From: Biomphalaria glabrata
Taxonomy: Eukaryota; Mollusca; Gastropoda; Planorbidae
DNA: 64,000 nucleotides
Direction of reading: 5' to 3'
Assembly: GCF_947242115.1 (NCBI RefSeq)
Contig: NC_074716.1
Coordinates: 4,628,001 to 4,692,000, forward strand
Positions 1 to 27,226 of this stretch are shown here, one piece after another; within the stretch, counting starts at the first letter, position 1; each line of letters opens with the position of its first letter. A program made the translations under genes and the position numbers. Under the pieces are notes generated by a model that was not told where the DNA came from, made no database searches, and worked only from the letters and a program-made list of their open reading frames with translations.

Positions 1-194
1 CACATCTATCTTTGACTTTATTTGTTCATTTATTTAGGCACATAATTTCACATTTATTATCCCCCTTTGATTTTTCTTTCTTTTGTAACATTCTTCCACC
101 TATTTTTTTTTTACATTCAACCACATATACCATTCAAAATGCTTTGTGGCTTGCACATGTAGAGTGTCGCTTTTATGGATAGAATGCACCTTCT

Positions 195-380
195 TGTTGG
201 ATCTGTGGCTGACTTGCATAAACCGCTTGGCTCAAAGGGGCTTGGATTTGAATCTAGAATCAAACTGAGTTGTGTTAGCTGAGCACCTATAGGCAGCATG
301 GAAACCCTCTCCCACGTACCCCCTTCCCTCCCCGATGGGGCCACAAAAGAGATTGGACAAGAGTGCACTGAGTATGAAAG
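195..380 (+). mobile_element. tRNA-derived SINE, family C
   Basis: A B-box-like GGATTTGAATCTAG is followed by GTTGTGTTAGCTGAGC, GGCAGCATGGAAA, a CCCCCTTCCCTCCCC stretch and GAGATTGGAC. The same order occurs at 15125-15365. Confidence 0.7.
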
Positions 381-483
381 ATGAGCTTTACTTCAATAAT
401 ACCAAACAAAAAAATTAATAAAAAAAATAGAAATGGTTTAAAAAATTGTTAGCACTGATTAGATATATAGATATTATCAATAA

Positions 484-9762
<9,279 letters not shown>

Positions 9763-9984
9763 TAATAAATCTTTTTTCTTTAAAGAGAAGTTTTTTGTTT
9801 ATTTAACCCACGTTAGTTTTGTACTTCAGAACATCTTTGTAATGATGAGGATGAAGTGTAAATTCAGCAGGTTTTATTATTATGATTCTTTTCTAGTTTC
9901 CAGTACTGTACATTTGTAACCAGGCTAACAAATAAATGCAAAAATGGACCCACTACTAGAAGTACTATGATAATATTGGAGTAG

Positions 9985-10170
9985 AAAAGGTCCCCTTCAC
10001 CTTGCGGGGGCAAATGATGCTAAGGTCAGCACAATGACCAACTGCCTTTACTTTTCCCAACTATAAAGTCAGGTACCCATTAAAGTTGGTTGGACTCAGG
10101 GGTGACCTAAAAATCTCAGTCTAGACAGAAGTTCGAACCCAGGTTTGGGAGCTGAACTTACTTCATTCTA
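9985..10170 (-). mobile_element. tRNA-derived SINE, family A (reverse)
   Basis: Read on the minus strand it contains GGGTTCGAACTTC, a diverged central part and ATGGGTACCTGACTTTA, then AGTAAAGGCAGTTGGTCATT. It is just past the PRMT3 3' end. Confidence 0.75.
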
Positions 10171-10599
10171 AGTTTTTGTTAAACTTCACTAAATCACAAT
10201 AAACAAATTATGTACATAAAAAAAATAATTTTGTTAGTTGAATACTCTTATACATTGTACTACTAGATCTAGGAGAATGTGTTAACAAAAATTATACTGT
10301 GTAACAAAAGGACTTTGTCCCTAGAATAGAAAAGTAACAACTTTAGCATGATTCATCTTCTCAAATAAGTCAAATAGTCTTTGTTTTATATCTTAAGCAT
10401 TGGAAATGGAGAGAACCATTTAATTCTAATTCAGCAAGGTTTAGATATTGTGTTGGGCCCAAACATAAACCTTAAGTTTAACAGCATAGACACACGATGC
10501 TGGATTCAATTTTTTTATTTAAGAACGTAGCGGGCACTCACTGATTTGTAGATTTCAATCATAGCAAACAATAGAAAAAGAAACAGAATTAATCATCAA

Positions 10600-13500
10600 A
10601 TTGAATATTTTATTTCACTTCACAAAAAAAAAATAATGTGTACACATATTCATGTATCACAGCCATGAATCTCAGCATAACCTACCACATTGTACCTTAG
10701 CATTTTTTTTTGTTAAAACCTGCTACACTAATCTTGACCACACCATTCACATGTCATCATGTCAGAAAAATTTCTCCAAGAACTGTCAGTATCTATTTAC
10801 AGTATCTATTTACTTATTCATATTTAATAAAGTTGTGTGTACCATACTATTGATTGTAAAATACTCTGTTACAGCACAAAAAGAGTTACAAACCATTGGT
10901 TCCATTTTTTAAAATGTCAAAAAAACAAATTTTAATTTCTGTTCATGAGATTAATGGCTAAAAATAATAAATCTGATTATTACTTCCAGTATAGTTATTG
11001 TAAATAATGCAGAATACAAAAGCATACAAATTATTAGTGCATTCTATTGAAGATATAGAATTATCTAGATCAGTTGGGTCTATGGCCAGATGTTACACCA
11101 TCACAAGCTGCAGGAAGTAGAGGTAATGATCATTTTGGAGCTTGGCAGTTACTATGACAACCTAATTGTCTCTTGGAAGTACAAGTTAGATATGCCACTT
11201 TGAAGTACTAACTAGATCCTACTATAAGAGTGATCATGACCTTAACAAACATCACACACTTAACACAGCATTTCTGTTAACATGTGCATGCAGAATTACC
11301 CATAAGTCTCTGTACAACAAATATAGGTCAGTATTCCACAACAGAGTGATGCTCAATTACAATTACAACTTGGTCATGTTTGTCTACTACATAAACTAGA
11401 GACAGTTACAGCTTCATAAATCTACACAGCAGTGAGATCAATTGCTAGCTCTTCCATAACTATCAATTGTTTTTTAGTGTTGTTTTTATTTATTAAAAAT
11501 ACAACTTACATACAAAATCTAATTTCTTCCCCCAACAGCCTGTCTTTGAATGTGTTATACATTAAAGAAGACAAGAGAACCAATAATGACTTTAATGAAT
11601 CTTGATTTGGTTAGGCTATTAAGTTTTTCAAAAACAATACGCTTTATTTGCAAATAAATGTCACAATACCCCTCTACTAGATAAATAAAAACTAAAACAA
11701 CTCTATACTATCCACATGTTTATGGTCTAGATATGCTGCTATGATTCTAGATGGTTGAACATAAAGGCACCCATAACTTTGTTGAATTACAAAGGGGAGG
11801 AAATTCTGGGTATTACAAAGGGGAGGACATTCTGTAACCTAACTTATCATTCTACTTTATCATTCATTTTATTAACAGCACATTAGAACATCAGAAAATG
11901 TGTATAACTTGGTTTCCTATGTCAGAGCTGTGACACAAGAAGTGCATAAAAGAAGACTGAACTGCTACAAGGGCTTGAAGCTAGCAGAAAGACGACCAGA
12001 ACACTGTAGGGCTTTCAGATCAAGGTCACACTGCACTACACTGCAACACAATGTCAGGATGAATTATCTGAAAGTGTTTAAGCACACACACATTCTTGAT
12101 GACAAGTTTCCCCTTACTTCCATTAACAATAGGCTCAGAGTTTCAAAATTGAAGTAGAAAATTAGTTCGTGCTTAATCACGTCAAAGTCTGGAAATGATA
12201 GTAAATGATTGAAGAAACTGATGTACCAAGACATTGAGGATGAGTAGAAGACAGCATGATTTCAACTTTTCCAACTTCAAAATAGTACTGAAATTGAACG
12301 TTTTACATTTTCTGATAACAATGACTCATCCCAAAATCTGCACTCAAATGTTCAGCTCACATGAGGCGGGTAATCAAAGCAGTGGCTCCAGTTTAACCAT
12401 TGCTTCACAGACTTAAATAGCACAAATCTGCACACAAAGTTGTCATCACCAGCAATGTTAGAAATGATATGCATCCTAACCCAAACATTTCTTCTGAGAA
12501 AATAGACAAATACAACTATCTGTGCAGCAATGACTATCTCTTAGCGTACACACTGTCCATAAAGTTTTAAAGTGAACTAGAGTTACATGCGTCTTCAATC
12601 AATGCTACTCTGTCACGCATCTTCAGAAAATGTAGGCACACTGGCTAATGCAGTGATACATAGACTAACCACATAAGGCAGCTAGCCATTCAACTGGCCT
12701 TTACAAAGAGAAAACAAAAGCTTTAAAATCAAATGAACGGTAAGGATATAACTATACAATATTACAATGTAAAATACTAAAACCCAGTTGTTGGCTACTG
12801 TACATTTTGTTAAAGACACATGCTAGAGTGTCAATAATAAGAAAAAAAGGGACTTCTACAACTAACAGTAATAAACAATGGCAGAGAATAGTCTAACAGA
12901 CTACTCCAGTGTTTTTTAAAGTAGATGCATGTATCAGATGCATATTTTTTTTTACATTCTACAAAAGCCATAGAAAAGTTTGTATTTCTAAGTGTTTAAC
13001 AAAATGCTTCCTGAGTAAAATTACAATTTTTTGGGGGGTATACCAGTATTTATATTACTGAAAAACAAGCAAACCTTGAAGCCTTCACTTTGTGTTGTAC
13101 CTCCATCAAAACAGTAAATAATTATATTCTTTATGCATAAAAGTAGGACCCCCTTTAGATACAATTTTTTCATTTGAAAAATCTTTAGCTTCATATTATG
13201 TCACATCTTGTATACATTACAGACATTTCGAAAATAAATTATATATAAATTAAAAATAAAATGAGATTTGGTGATAGGTTTCTCACATTCAGAGAAGTAT
13301 GTGAGCCTTTTGTTTCATGTTCCATCTAAAAGGTTCATTCAATTGGAATCATTTTGTTGTTTTCAATTCCATAACTTTTGGCTAATATTTAGTTTTAAAA
13401 AATCAAATACTTTTTGGATTAGTTTTTTTGTTGTGAAATCTTTCTTGTACCAACATTTTCACACCATTGACTTTCTCCCCATGTGACTGGCTAGCAGCCC

Positions 13501-14269
13501 ATTAGGTTCCTCCCATGTCAACAATGACAAGATTTGACGGTGTGCATGAATGCATTCACATTTTGTTTCTATTGCACATGTGTTTACAAAAAAATGGCAA
13601 GACTGTAGAGTAATAGTCATAGAAAAGATAAAGAGCATTTCAATGGTAATCAAAGATTTATACTTTAAACAAAAGAATTCCTATTTGCGAAATCGTAAGG
13701 AATGATTTTTTTTTAATGGAAAAAAATTATTTCCACAAAACAGGTTAAACATGCACAATAGAACAATAAATAAAAACATAAAAAAAAATAAAAATTTAAC
13801 AAATTAAAAAAAAAAGTTCTTTATAAAGTAAGCAAATAGAATCTGGATTAAAGAGACCATCTTTTATTCCTCAGTGAGTTTGTCAGGTGTGAGGTAAAAA
13901 ATAAAACATTTCCAAGAACACAAGGAGTCGACTCAAACAAGTGGATATGAGTTCAGTGACTGTGTGACCAAATGCAGTCAATCCAAGAGACACACCTAGT
14001 TGGAAGGTTGAAGTTACCCAATACATTGGGATAGAGATAGAATCCTGGGCTCCAAACCACAGGAAAAACAAAACGTAGCATAAGAAACACTGCACTGCTA
14101 TGGAGCTATTTACAGTAATGCCTGGCCATGGCACTGAATGCAGTGCAAAGTCAAAATTTGAGGATGTAGAGACTTCACGCATCATAATGTCGGTACAAAA
14201 TTCACCAGTTTTGTGGACAGCTCCACACATTACGGTGGGGTGGGATATGTTAGCTCTTGAAGATCCATA
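10600..14269 (-). other. Probable long 3' UTR of the BTBD10-like gene / intergenic
   Basis: No conserved protein is visible between the BTBD10 stop and the PRMT3 3' end. Minus-strand AATAAA signals (TTTATT on the plus strand) occur repeatedly, the furthest convenient one near 10613. A hydrophobic 115-codon open frame lies at 14230-13883 just past the stop, but I recognise no family in it. Around 11770-11830 there is a short direct repeat of about 27 bp (ACAAAGGGGAGG...). The UTR extent is a guess. Confidence 0.35.
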
Positions 14270-19031
<4,762 letters not shown>

Positions 19032-19105
19032 GGGCGTACCATTGATACGTCGTCAAGCCGACGCTATTAGACATTCGATCTTACTTATTACTGGCAGAAT
19101 TAGGC
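19032..19105 (-). other. BTBD10: 5' UTR part of the first coding exon of BTBD10-like gene
   Basis: A polypyrimidine/ACAG acceptor read on the minus strand ends at 19106, immediately before 74 nt of non-coding sequence leading to the ATG at 19031-19029. This implies at least one further non-coding exon and the promoter upstream (higher coordinates). I could not place them because a long TA microsatellite follows. Confidence 0.6.
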
Positions 19106-19139
19106 CTGTAAAATAAAATTATAAATTATTGACCTAGAT

Positions 19140-19141
<2 letters not shown>

Positions 19142-19208
<67 letters not shown>
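19142..19208. repeat. (TA)n microsatellite
   Basis: About 33 uninterrupted TA units, then (CA)n, upstream of the BTBD10 5' UTR exon. Strong length polymorphism is expected. Confidence 0.97.
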
Positions 19209-19218
<10 letters not shown>

Positions 19219-20194
19219 AAGATGAAAGTTTTACAGTTTAATAAATAATCTTCTCAATAGAGTTTGTAATAAACTACAGCTAATTTTAGTTTTCGAACAC
19301 TGAAGATGGCTGTGTTCTTAACATGTGATTATAAAAGGGTCCTTTTCAGCATTTTAAATATTTCTTTTGGTAGCAAGACAGCTGGTAGCTTGCTGATCAA
19401 CAGTGTGTGGATGTGTTGATAAAAAAAAAGAAAAGCTGAACAAAGTAAAAGTTGGCTCTGATTTTAGATAATTTCCAAGAAAAGTGAACAGAACTTTTAC
19501 TTCTTTGTGTGCATTAAGATAACAATGTTTGGTTTGGTTTGCCAAACAAGTATCAAAGTATGACTGTTTTTAAGGAACATAATGACGAACAGCGTAATCA
19601 AACCGTGCACAGGTATGGCTGCATCTTAAGTTCAGGCTGCAAAGAGAAGAGTTCTAAGTTACTTCAACGAAATGTATTTTTGGTCAAAATATTTACCACG
19701 AAAAGAAAAGAAAAAGTTGATGGAAATAGCATGCTGCTATGAAGTAAAATGCTTAAATAGTGCTTGGTACAAGTAGTGGAAAAAAGAAAATCATGAAAAA
19801 ATGCAATTAAAGCTGTCAGCTTCTTCTTTCTCATTTTTATGTTGGAGTGGAGCTGTTAGCTCTTCTTGTATGAAAACACAAAAGGACAAGGATTTTTGAT
19901 GACATAATTTCCTTTGAAGAAAAATTTTAATCTTTAGACGGCGAGAGGGTTCAGCAGCTAAACATATGGATGATTAAAATTATGGTGTTCTTAAATGATA
20001 GTTTCAATGAAGTATAATATTTGTGTCTTTTCATTTGACCATTTTAATAGTCTCTTCAGTGATCTATTTGCTGCTGATATGTATGCAGATATAACCTTCT
20101 TCAAGAAAGTGTACCATTTAGCAGGCAATTTAAAAAGGTTTAAGCAAATAAATATATCTTTCCCTAAAATAACTATACATATATAATCCTCTTA

Positions 20195-20475
20195 TGGCTC
20201 AAGAGTTTGCACAAGAAGTAAAGGAAAGATCATTCTTTTATTTCTGCAAGTCGGACTAGAGTTACCCTACTAAAAAAAAAGAGGGGGGGGGGAGAACAAG
20301 TAGTATTCACCCATCACTAAATAGCAGGGCCGGACTTCACCGTTGTGACCAAGAAGTCATGGAAAGATCACTCTTTTTTATTTCTACCCCACATAGTTTT
20401 AGCTGAGAAAAAAAGAGGGGGAGGGAGGAGAACAAGTAATCTCCTCTGTAGTCACTAAATAGCAGGGCCGGACAA
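20195..20475. repeat. Two diverged ~140-bp direct repeats
   Basis: GGAAAGATCATTCTTTTATT through AAATAGCAGGGCCGGAC (20222-20335) recurs as GGAAAGATCACTCTTTTTTA through the same end (20361-20474). In a wider frame, 19970-20080 also resembles 20727-20815 (ATGATAGTTTCAATGAA, TAGTCTCTTCAG, ATCTATTTGCTG). Confidence 0.75.
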
Positions 20476-20690
20476 GGAAATTTTTTTTTTTTGATTTTTC
20501 AAAAGATTATTATAATTTGCGGAGATTTCCATGACTTTTCGTACATTTTGCAATTTCAGGAGATTTCATGGAGTTCCTGGTAAATCAGGAGGCTGCGGGA
20601 ATTCTATTATAAGTATAAAAATGGTTTAATTTAATAATTTACACCTAGAATTAGCACTTAGATTGCTATGGCCTAAGGCCGGTCCTGCAA
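20463..20690. mobile_element. Putative hAT MITE, CAGGGCCGGA ends
   Basis: Begins CAGGGCCGGACAAGG and ends GGCCTAAGGCCGGTCCTG. A second left-end-like CAGGGCCGGACTTCACC lies at 20326. No clean duplication at the borders. Confidence 0.55.
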
Positions 20691-21232
20691 ATAACTGCGT
20701 ATGCTACACTGTGGGTCGACTAGTGATTTAAATTATGGTTCTTGAATGATAGTTTCAATGAAAGATTTGACAACTAAAATAGTCTCTTCAGAGATCTATT
20801 TGCTGTCTCAAGTGCCAAGAGACCTGAAACTGATACAGATTGACATTTAAAACCAGACAGTAGGCCAGGGACAATCACCTAAACTCTTTGAACTTATCAA
20901 TATAGTGCTCAGACTTATTTGCGATATTGCCAGACATTCATAAGTTGGTTTACGAAAAAAAAAAAAACATAAGATATATCCAACTAGATCTTTATCTAAT
21001 TAATTAGATTCTAGACTTTCTAGATCTAGTCTAATCTAGAACTAGAGAGCCTAGATCTATTATATTATTGAAATAATGCTCAATACTGCTCATTTAATTT
21101 ATTACACATGATGTCTGCTTCATTTTTTTTCACTCAGTGATGCGACCCATAATGTAGGACTTTAGAATGTAGCTAGTTTTCTGTATTATGATTAGATCTA
21201 CAGATTATATCTTGACTCTAGACTATATAAGG

Positions 21233-21365
21233 GTCCAGGAGAGTGGTGACTGAGTGGTAAAGAACTTGGCTATTGAACAAGGAGGTCTTGGGTTCAAATC
21301 TCAGTAAAGACTGGGATTTTGAAATTGGTGATTTTTAGGATGCCTCTGACTGTAGACTTAGTGAA
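21233..21365 (+). mobile_element. tRNA-derived SINE, family A (partial)
   Basis: A-box region TGACTGAGTGGTAAAGAA, B-box TTGGGTTCAAATCTCAG, then GACTGGGATTTTGAAATT. The body is lost after about 130 bp and replaced by TCTAGA-rich DNA. Confidence 0.75.
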
Positions 21366-22860
21366 TCTATTCTAGTTCAAGATCTAGATACACAGTTGAC
21401 AGTGTCAGTGTCTAGACCAAATGTCTTCCTCTTTAACTCTTAGTTCTAACTATTCTAAATTTATAACTATATCTAGATCTATCATATATGAGAGTAAAGT
21501 TGCCATATTGAACAAGTTAAGCTGAATCACGGCAATTATTTACATTTGAATCGTTGTAGTTGTAGCTCCATATTGGCTAGACGTAGAAAAAAAATGAAAA
21601 CATAGATCTATAAACTCATCATCCATTGGTCTATAAAATTACATCTGTTGCCAAGTTTCAACATGCATTTATAATTAAAATAAAAACTGATGTCAAAGAG
21701 GTGTGGGGTAGGTATGACAAAAAGTAAACATGAGACAAATCTTTTTCCCTGACAACGATATATTGAATGCCTTATAAGCCATATCAGACAAAATGCATTT
21801 TAAAAATGTTATAATCATCTACTTCTTTCTTTCATTTCAAGTATTTTCATGTCAAGCAAGATGTGAACTACCATGTGCAAAAAAAAAGACTAATTGCCAT
21901 ACACATGTCACAGTGATAGTTCAAAAATAGGCAAAGTCAATGTCATTAATAGATGTATCAATGGCTGGGGGAGAGCATACTTAATAAAAATTATTTTAGG
22001 GGGGAAAGGGAAGCAATTCGGAAAAAAAAAATTCTAATTACTAAAAAAAATTAGTTTTTCGTCAAATAATGTTTAATAAACATGTATGTATAAATGGCTT
22101 GTGTATTTTGTTGTCTTTAAGATACTAAAAATGTTCTGATTATGTTTATTTTTGCTTTGAACATTAAAGAAAACATTGCATAAAAATACAAGAACACTAA
22201 AAAAATGTGTTTGATATTGTAGCACATTTTCTAAAATGGTAAACCTTATCAAACACCCCTAAAATTCCAAACAAGTTTAATGGAAAGCAAGGAAAGTGTA
22301 AAACTATTAATATAAATATGGCGGAAAACAGATTTCCTAGTGAAAATGTTTTTTTTTTAAGTCAATATTCATTATCTCTTAATTTAGGCCACCCGGGGGA
22401 GTATTTTTTAGATCTGATATAAGTAGATCCATGTTTGTGTAAGCTTCGTAAGCAACATTTTGTGGAAATTCGTTTTTATAAAGATCTTGTGCCGTTGTGA
22501 AATTCATAAAGTAGGCTATTCGAGACAGACAGGTTTTACTTTTGATTTTATGTGATCTTCTTTGAAAAGGTAAGAAACATTATTTTTATAGTTATATGAA
22601 AAAAATTGCCTATTTATTATTAAAAATTGGTTGTTGTAAATGTTAAAGAAAAAAAAAAGTGAGTTGAATGGTTTGTTTGTCTTATATATATATAATTATA
22701 TATACATCTTCTCCTATCAATCCTGAATCGGTCTTGCTTGGCTAATGCACCACATGGGGTGTAACCTTAGTACCGGTTACACCCCCATACATGCATATGA
22801 GGTAAAAAAAAATGCTTACATTTACATGTACTTTATTGAATTATTGCCTAGTATAAAAGA

Positions 22861-23160
22861 GGGGTGTTCGATATGGCAACTTTACTCAATTTTATACTCA
22901 AATAGAAATACTGAAGTCACAGATCAGTGCACACATCCTAGAGTCCTAGACTAGTCACTAAATGATAGATCTACTCTAGATCTAGATCCAAATTCTAATT
23001 CTAACCCATGATAGTTTTTTTTTTTTTTTAATAGATCTAAACCTAGACACAGGTCACAATCTAGTAAATTCTAGTATAGTTAAGTATACTATAGTAATCT
23101 TAGCTAGAGTAACTTACATCTATCGAACACCTTCGTTTTAAGGTACTTATCGAACACCCC
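22861..23160. mobile_element. 300-bp unit with perfect 13-bp inverted ends
   Basis: Starts GGGGTGTTCGATA and ends TATCGAACACCCC, an exact 13-base inverted pair. An extra inner TATCGAACACC sits at 23121. No obvious target duplication. The same word recurs in the surrounding 3 kb. Confidence 0.65.
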
Positions 23161-24699
23161 ATTGTATTTTTTAAAATTATTTCGATGATTATAAAGAAAC
23201 TAGTCCATTCTTATTGTGCATCGTCCATTTCTTTGTAGTTAAGTTATAATTAGTTTCATTTTCACCCGAGGATCATTTTTTTACTTATATTCAAAGTGCA
23301 TTGGTAATATTGGTATAAAAATTTCACATTTTTTGAACTCTTGGGAAGAGAGGAGTGAGTCTCGGGTTAAGGGTATTTTTTAATGCTAATGACGCTTCAG
23401 CTCAAAAAAACTATATAATACGCTTCTAATTAGGCTGAGAAATATTTACAACTATTTTTTTGAAAGTGTCCTTTGTTACCTAAACATGAAAATTGAGGTT
23501 TAAAAAGGGGGTGTTCGATAATAGCAGTTTTTATATAAGCAATCTCAGCTTCGTAAGATATCGAACGCCATTTTAATGTTAAAAATAAACATCAAAGGGA
23601 TATAACCCAAAGAACACAAAATATTTAAATTATATATTTTTTAATTGTTATTTTTAAAAATAATGTAATGCAAAGTACATATATAAATTACCCATGTGTA
23701 ACAATTTGTATCAGCTATTTGTGGTTTACCGTAAATGTGCTATATTTTTCTAAGTAAATAGATTTACATCGATATGCACTAATTGTACCCATTTTAAAAG
23801 CTTGATTTTATGACACATATAGTTTGATGCTATTATCATGGTTGTGCTACCATAGGTGCAAGGAATATAAAATATAACACAGGAACAATGAATTTAGAAT
23901 ATATCCAGTTGTGTTTTTTTTTCAGATGCCCCATTCTATTAACTTCTGAATTATGTGTTATATACCAATACCTAGCGCATGTGCTTGATGTGAAGAGATA
24001 TTAATAAAACGAAAGGGCTAAGGGGGAGGTATAGAATATAGATATGGTATTTTGAAATAGAAATGTCTTTGGTAGGTAAAAAAAAAAGGGGGGGGGGAGA
24101 GAAACAGTCCAGACACTGTATCAAGAGATCATCAATAATTGATCGACCATTAAAATGTGACGTCAGCCTCAAATACATAGTCAGTTGTGCTTCTCGATCT
24201 AGACGTGTGGCGCAGGGTCTAAAAAAGTTATATATAAAGTACCATATACCATAAAGTATGATAAAGCTCATAATGCTCTACAAAGACACTCCTTTGAAAC
24301 ATCACAAATACTCAAAATAATAACAATAACACATTTAACCACTCTCTTATTCTGCCTACACCCCCTTACCCGCGCTTTCTTCTTACGCAATTCCACTCTC
24401 CACATTCACACTTTTTCAGTGCAAAGTAACAACGTAAATTTCAAGACACAATCCAAACACAGCCACCAGACTAACACACAACAAAAAAAAATGGTCAGTG
24501 ACAGCCCAACACACAGGTGTAAACCAGGCCACCAACGCAGCCCCAAAACATTGTTCAAGTTGTAGTAAGAACAATGTTCAGGGGAAAGGGGGAGGAGCCA
24601 TCATTCGAGTACCTAAGGTCAAGCCGCTAATTAGGTCACAAACACTAGGCGTGATAGATATATAGATATGTTGTTTGTGTGTGTGTGTGTGACAAATAC

Positions 24700-25040
24700 T
24701 AAGCCTGCTCTAAAATACGGTGTTTTTTTTTGGTCAACCAGGTGGTTTAGGGAGGGCGGATCTATCTACATCTATAGGTAACACAGCTCGCAAGCTACCA
24801 TAGCTTTTCAGCACCCTCCCCTTCCCCGCCCAGATCGAAAAATATCTAGCACTGACTTTTGGGCTGTTACATACACTGAGCGTGCTAGATCGGCGGCTAG
24901 TTACGTAGGGCCGCGTACCGTATGTTTTGTTTTTAGGTCAACCAAGTAAACTGTTGTGTCCTGCAATGACTTGGGGAGGATTATCTATTGGCTACCAAAG
25001 CTTATTAGGCTCTCCCTCATATAGATAATATCTGGATTTA
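24700..25040. repeat. Diverged ~205-bp direct duplication
   Basis: TTTTTTTGGTCAACCAGGTG, GGATCTATCTA, AGCTACCATAGCTT and CACCCTCC (24720-24820) recur in the same order as TTTTTAGGTCAACCAAGTAA, GGATTATCTATTGG, GCTACCAAAGCTT and CTCTCCCTC (24930-25017). Confidence 0.6.
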
Positions 25041-25651
25041 ATTAATTAATGGCCTTATGTCTCAAAATAGCTTAGACCTAAATAAGTACTACGATAATGC
25101 GTTACTGGGCTTAGCACCGTCAGTTTCTAAGCAGAGCTGATCAGTGATAGATTATAGATTCCTTCGATGTGGACCATGTGAAAATGACTAAAATCTGTCT
25201 GTCTTGACATGGCGTAAAAAGAAAATGATATAAATTAAAAAAAATATAGATTATAACACTTTTGAAACACCATACTTTTCACAAAATTTTAAGATTATAA
25301 CACTTTTAAAACACCATACTTCTCATGTGTTCGATAAGTTCTTAATATGTTCGATAAGATAAGATAAAGGTAAAAAAGTGTTAGATAATTTAAGCTTTTG
25401 AAATCATCGACCTGACTCACTTTAACATCAAATATAAGTTTAACTTTGAGTAGTAATAAAATAAAACATGTCTACTTTTTAAGAAAAATGGATGAGGAGT
25501 TCATAGATATAATCAGTTTTTTTCTAGGTCTAATTTTTACGGAGATACACAAATTCAAACATAAAAAATGTCGGCAAATGAGCTTAACTTGTTCGATAAA
25601 CGTAAGTTACTGTAGTCTAGATTATCTACTATCTAGACTCTACATTTAACT

Positions 25652-26115
25652 TCTTATCTTATATAATACAGACGTTACTTCAAAAAAGAAGATGATTACG
25701 TCCTACGCGTCATGCATTTAGTCATGCATATTAACCAATGACTTAAATTCTGCCAAGTCACTGGTTTTCCTGGCTAGCTCAGGCAACCCATTCCATGCTC
25801 TAATAGCACTAGGGAAGAAGGAGTATTTGTACAAATTTGTCCTAGCATATGGGACGAGGAATGTGCCTTTATCTTTGTGTCTTTCAGAGTATTTTATTAA
25901 ATTTTGTTTTTGTATTTGAAGATTATGGTTCAGTGTTTTATGTATGATTGCTACTTTACTTTTGAGCCTTCTGTCCTGAAGGCTTTCTAAATTTAGTGAT
26001 TTTACTAAAGGTGTTACTCTAGTCAAATGTGAATATTCGTTTGTTATGAATGAATCTCACTTTATTCTCACTGCTCTATTTTGTGTCTGTTCCAGTTTCT
26101 TAACATTTAACATTA
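25652..26115 (-). mobile_element. LINE family T (ATAAG-tailed) 3' end
   Basis: The minus strand ends an ORF2 with RRLKSKVAIIHKTLNHNLQI, SERHKDKGTFLVPYARTNLY, KYSFFPSAIRAWNGLP. A 3' UTR follows with GTAACGTCTGTATTATATAA and an ATAAGATAAG tail. At least eight other 5'-truncated copies are in this window (30403, 32876, 34370, 38709, 45055, 49558, 54298, 54643, 55144). Confidence 0.85.
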
Positions 26116-27226
26116 CATATCAATACATGTAAGTTGTAACACATTAACAAACATGCTAAAAAAATAGAAGTCTAGATTTTCTGCCATTGCATTGTAAATG
26201 ATTCAATTTATTGATTGTAATGATTGTTACTGATTGTTACATTGTAAATGATTGTATTGTGACTTGTCATTGTTTTTTTTTTCTGCGATAGAAAACGTCT
26301 TAATTTTACTCGTTAAATGTCGATATCTTTATTTTCCATTAAATAAGATACAATACTACATAAATTTAGATCTAGACTTATATCGTATTTAATCTAAATC
26401 TATTTACGTGATAACATTTCATCGAAGAAGCGTATTAAAATAAGATGGTTTAACGAAAATGTGTGCTTTACAGCACCTAAGAGAAGCCACCATTTCCTCT
26501 TGTGATTGTTTTAGAAGAGGATTGTGGGAAGGGTGGATGTATTTTTAAAATCAAGATAACACCCACCGACCTTCTTCACATTACTAGAAAAACAAATGTA
26601 GATCAACATCTGAAACTAGAATCTAGAACCAAATCTAGATATAAGGGATTTAAAAAATGTTTGGCTCTTAGATTTAGAACAATGTGTGTGCTAGTTAGAT
26701 TACTATTTATCTCTCAATTTTGGCATGATTAGTACGTTTATGGTATCCGACTTGAAAGATTTGCAAACAATGAGGCTAGGTTTTCCTAAAAGGTGCTGCG
26801 CGTCATGGATAGACTTATGCTGTAAAGCAGTGTTTCTCAAATTTTTAAACTGTCGACTGTGACGCAAATGATTTTGCTCAATCTGGGAGAGTGCTGCAAG
26901 TTCCCTTAGTCAAGTTCGGGCTGGAGTCCAGGCGCCAAGCGTTTTGCTGCATTATATAGCGGAAATTCTTTTTTCATTCTTGGCGTATTCAACTCAGTCC
27001 AAATAAGAAGAGCGCAAGTTTAAAAAAAATAGAAAATAATGGGTGAAGCGGGTGGCTATGAATTATGAGATACATTCCCAAACCCTAAGACTGAGTAGAG
27101 CCGCATGTATCGTAGATCTAAGTTTGAAATGGTCTTGATTGTCGTCGAATCACCATAGCAAGATAAAGACACCAGAAACAAGAAAAACATATTAAAATTT
27201 ATTTAAAAAAAAAAAAAAGCTTACAC

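Noticed and set aside
11900-12157. Basic 85-codon plus-strand frame as a small gene
   Set aside because: No recognisable family and no supporting splice or promoter signals; lies opposite the probable BTBD10 3' UTR.
24063-24254. Short overlapping frames on both strands near 24.1 kb
   Set aside because: Low-complexity G-run and AT-rich sequence; no motif.
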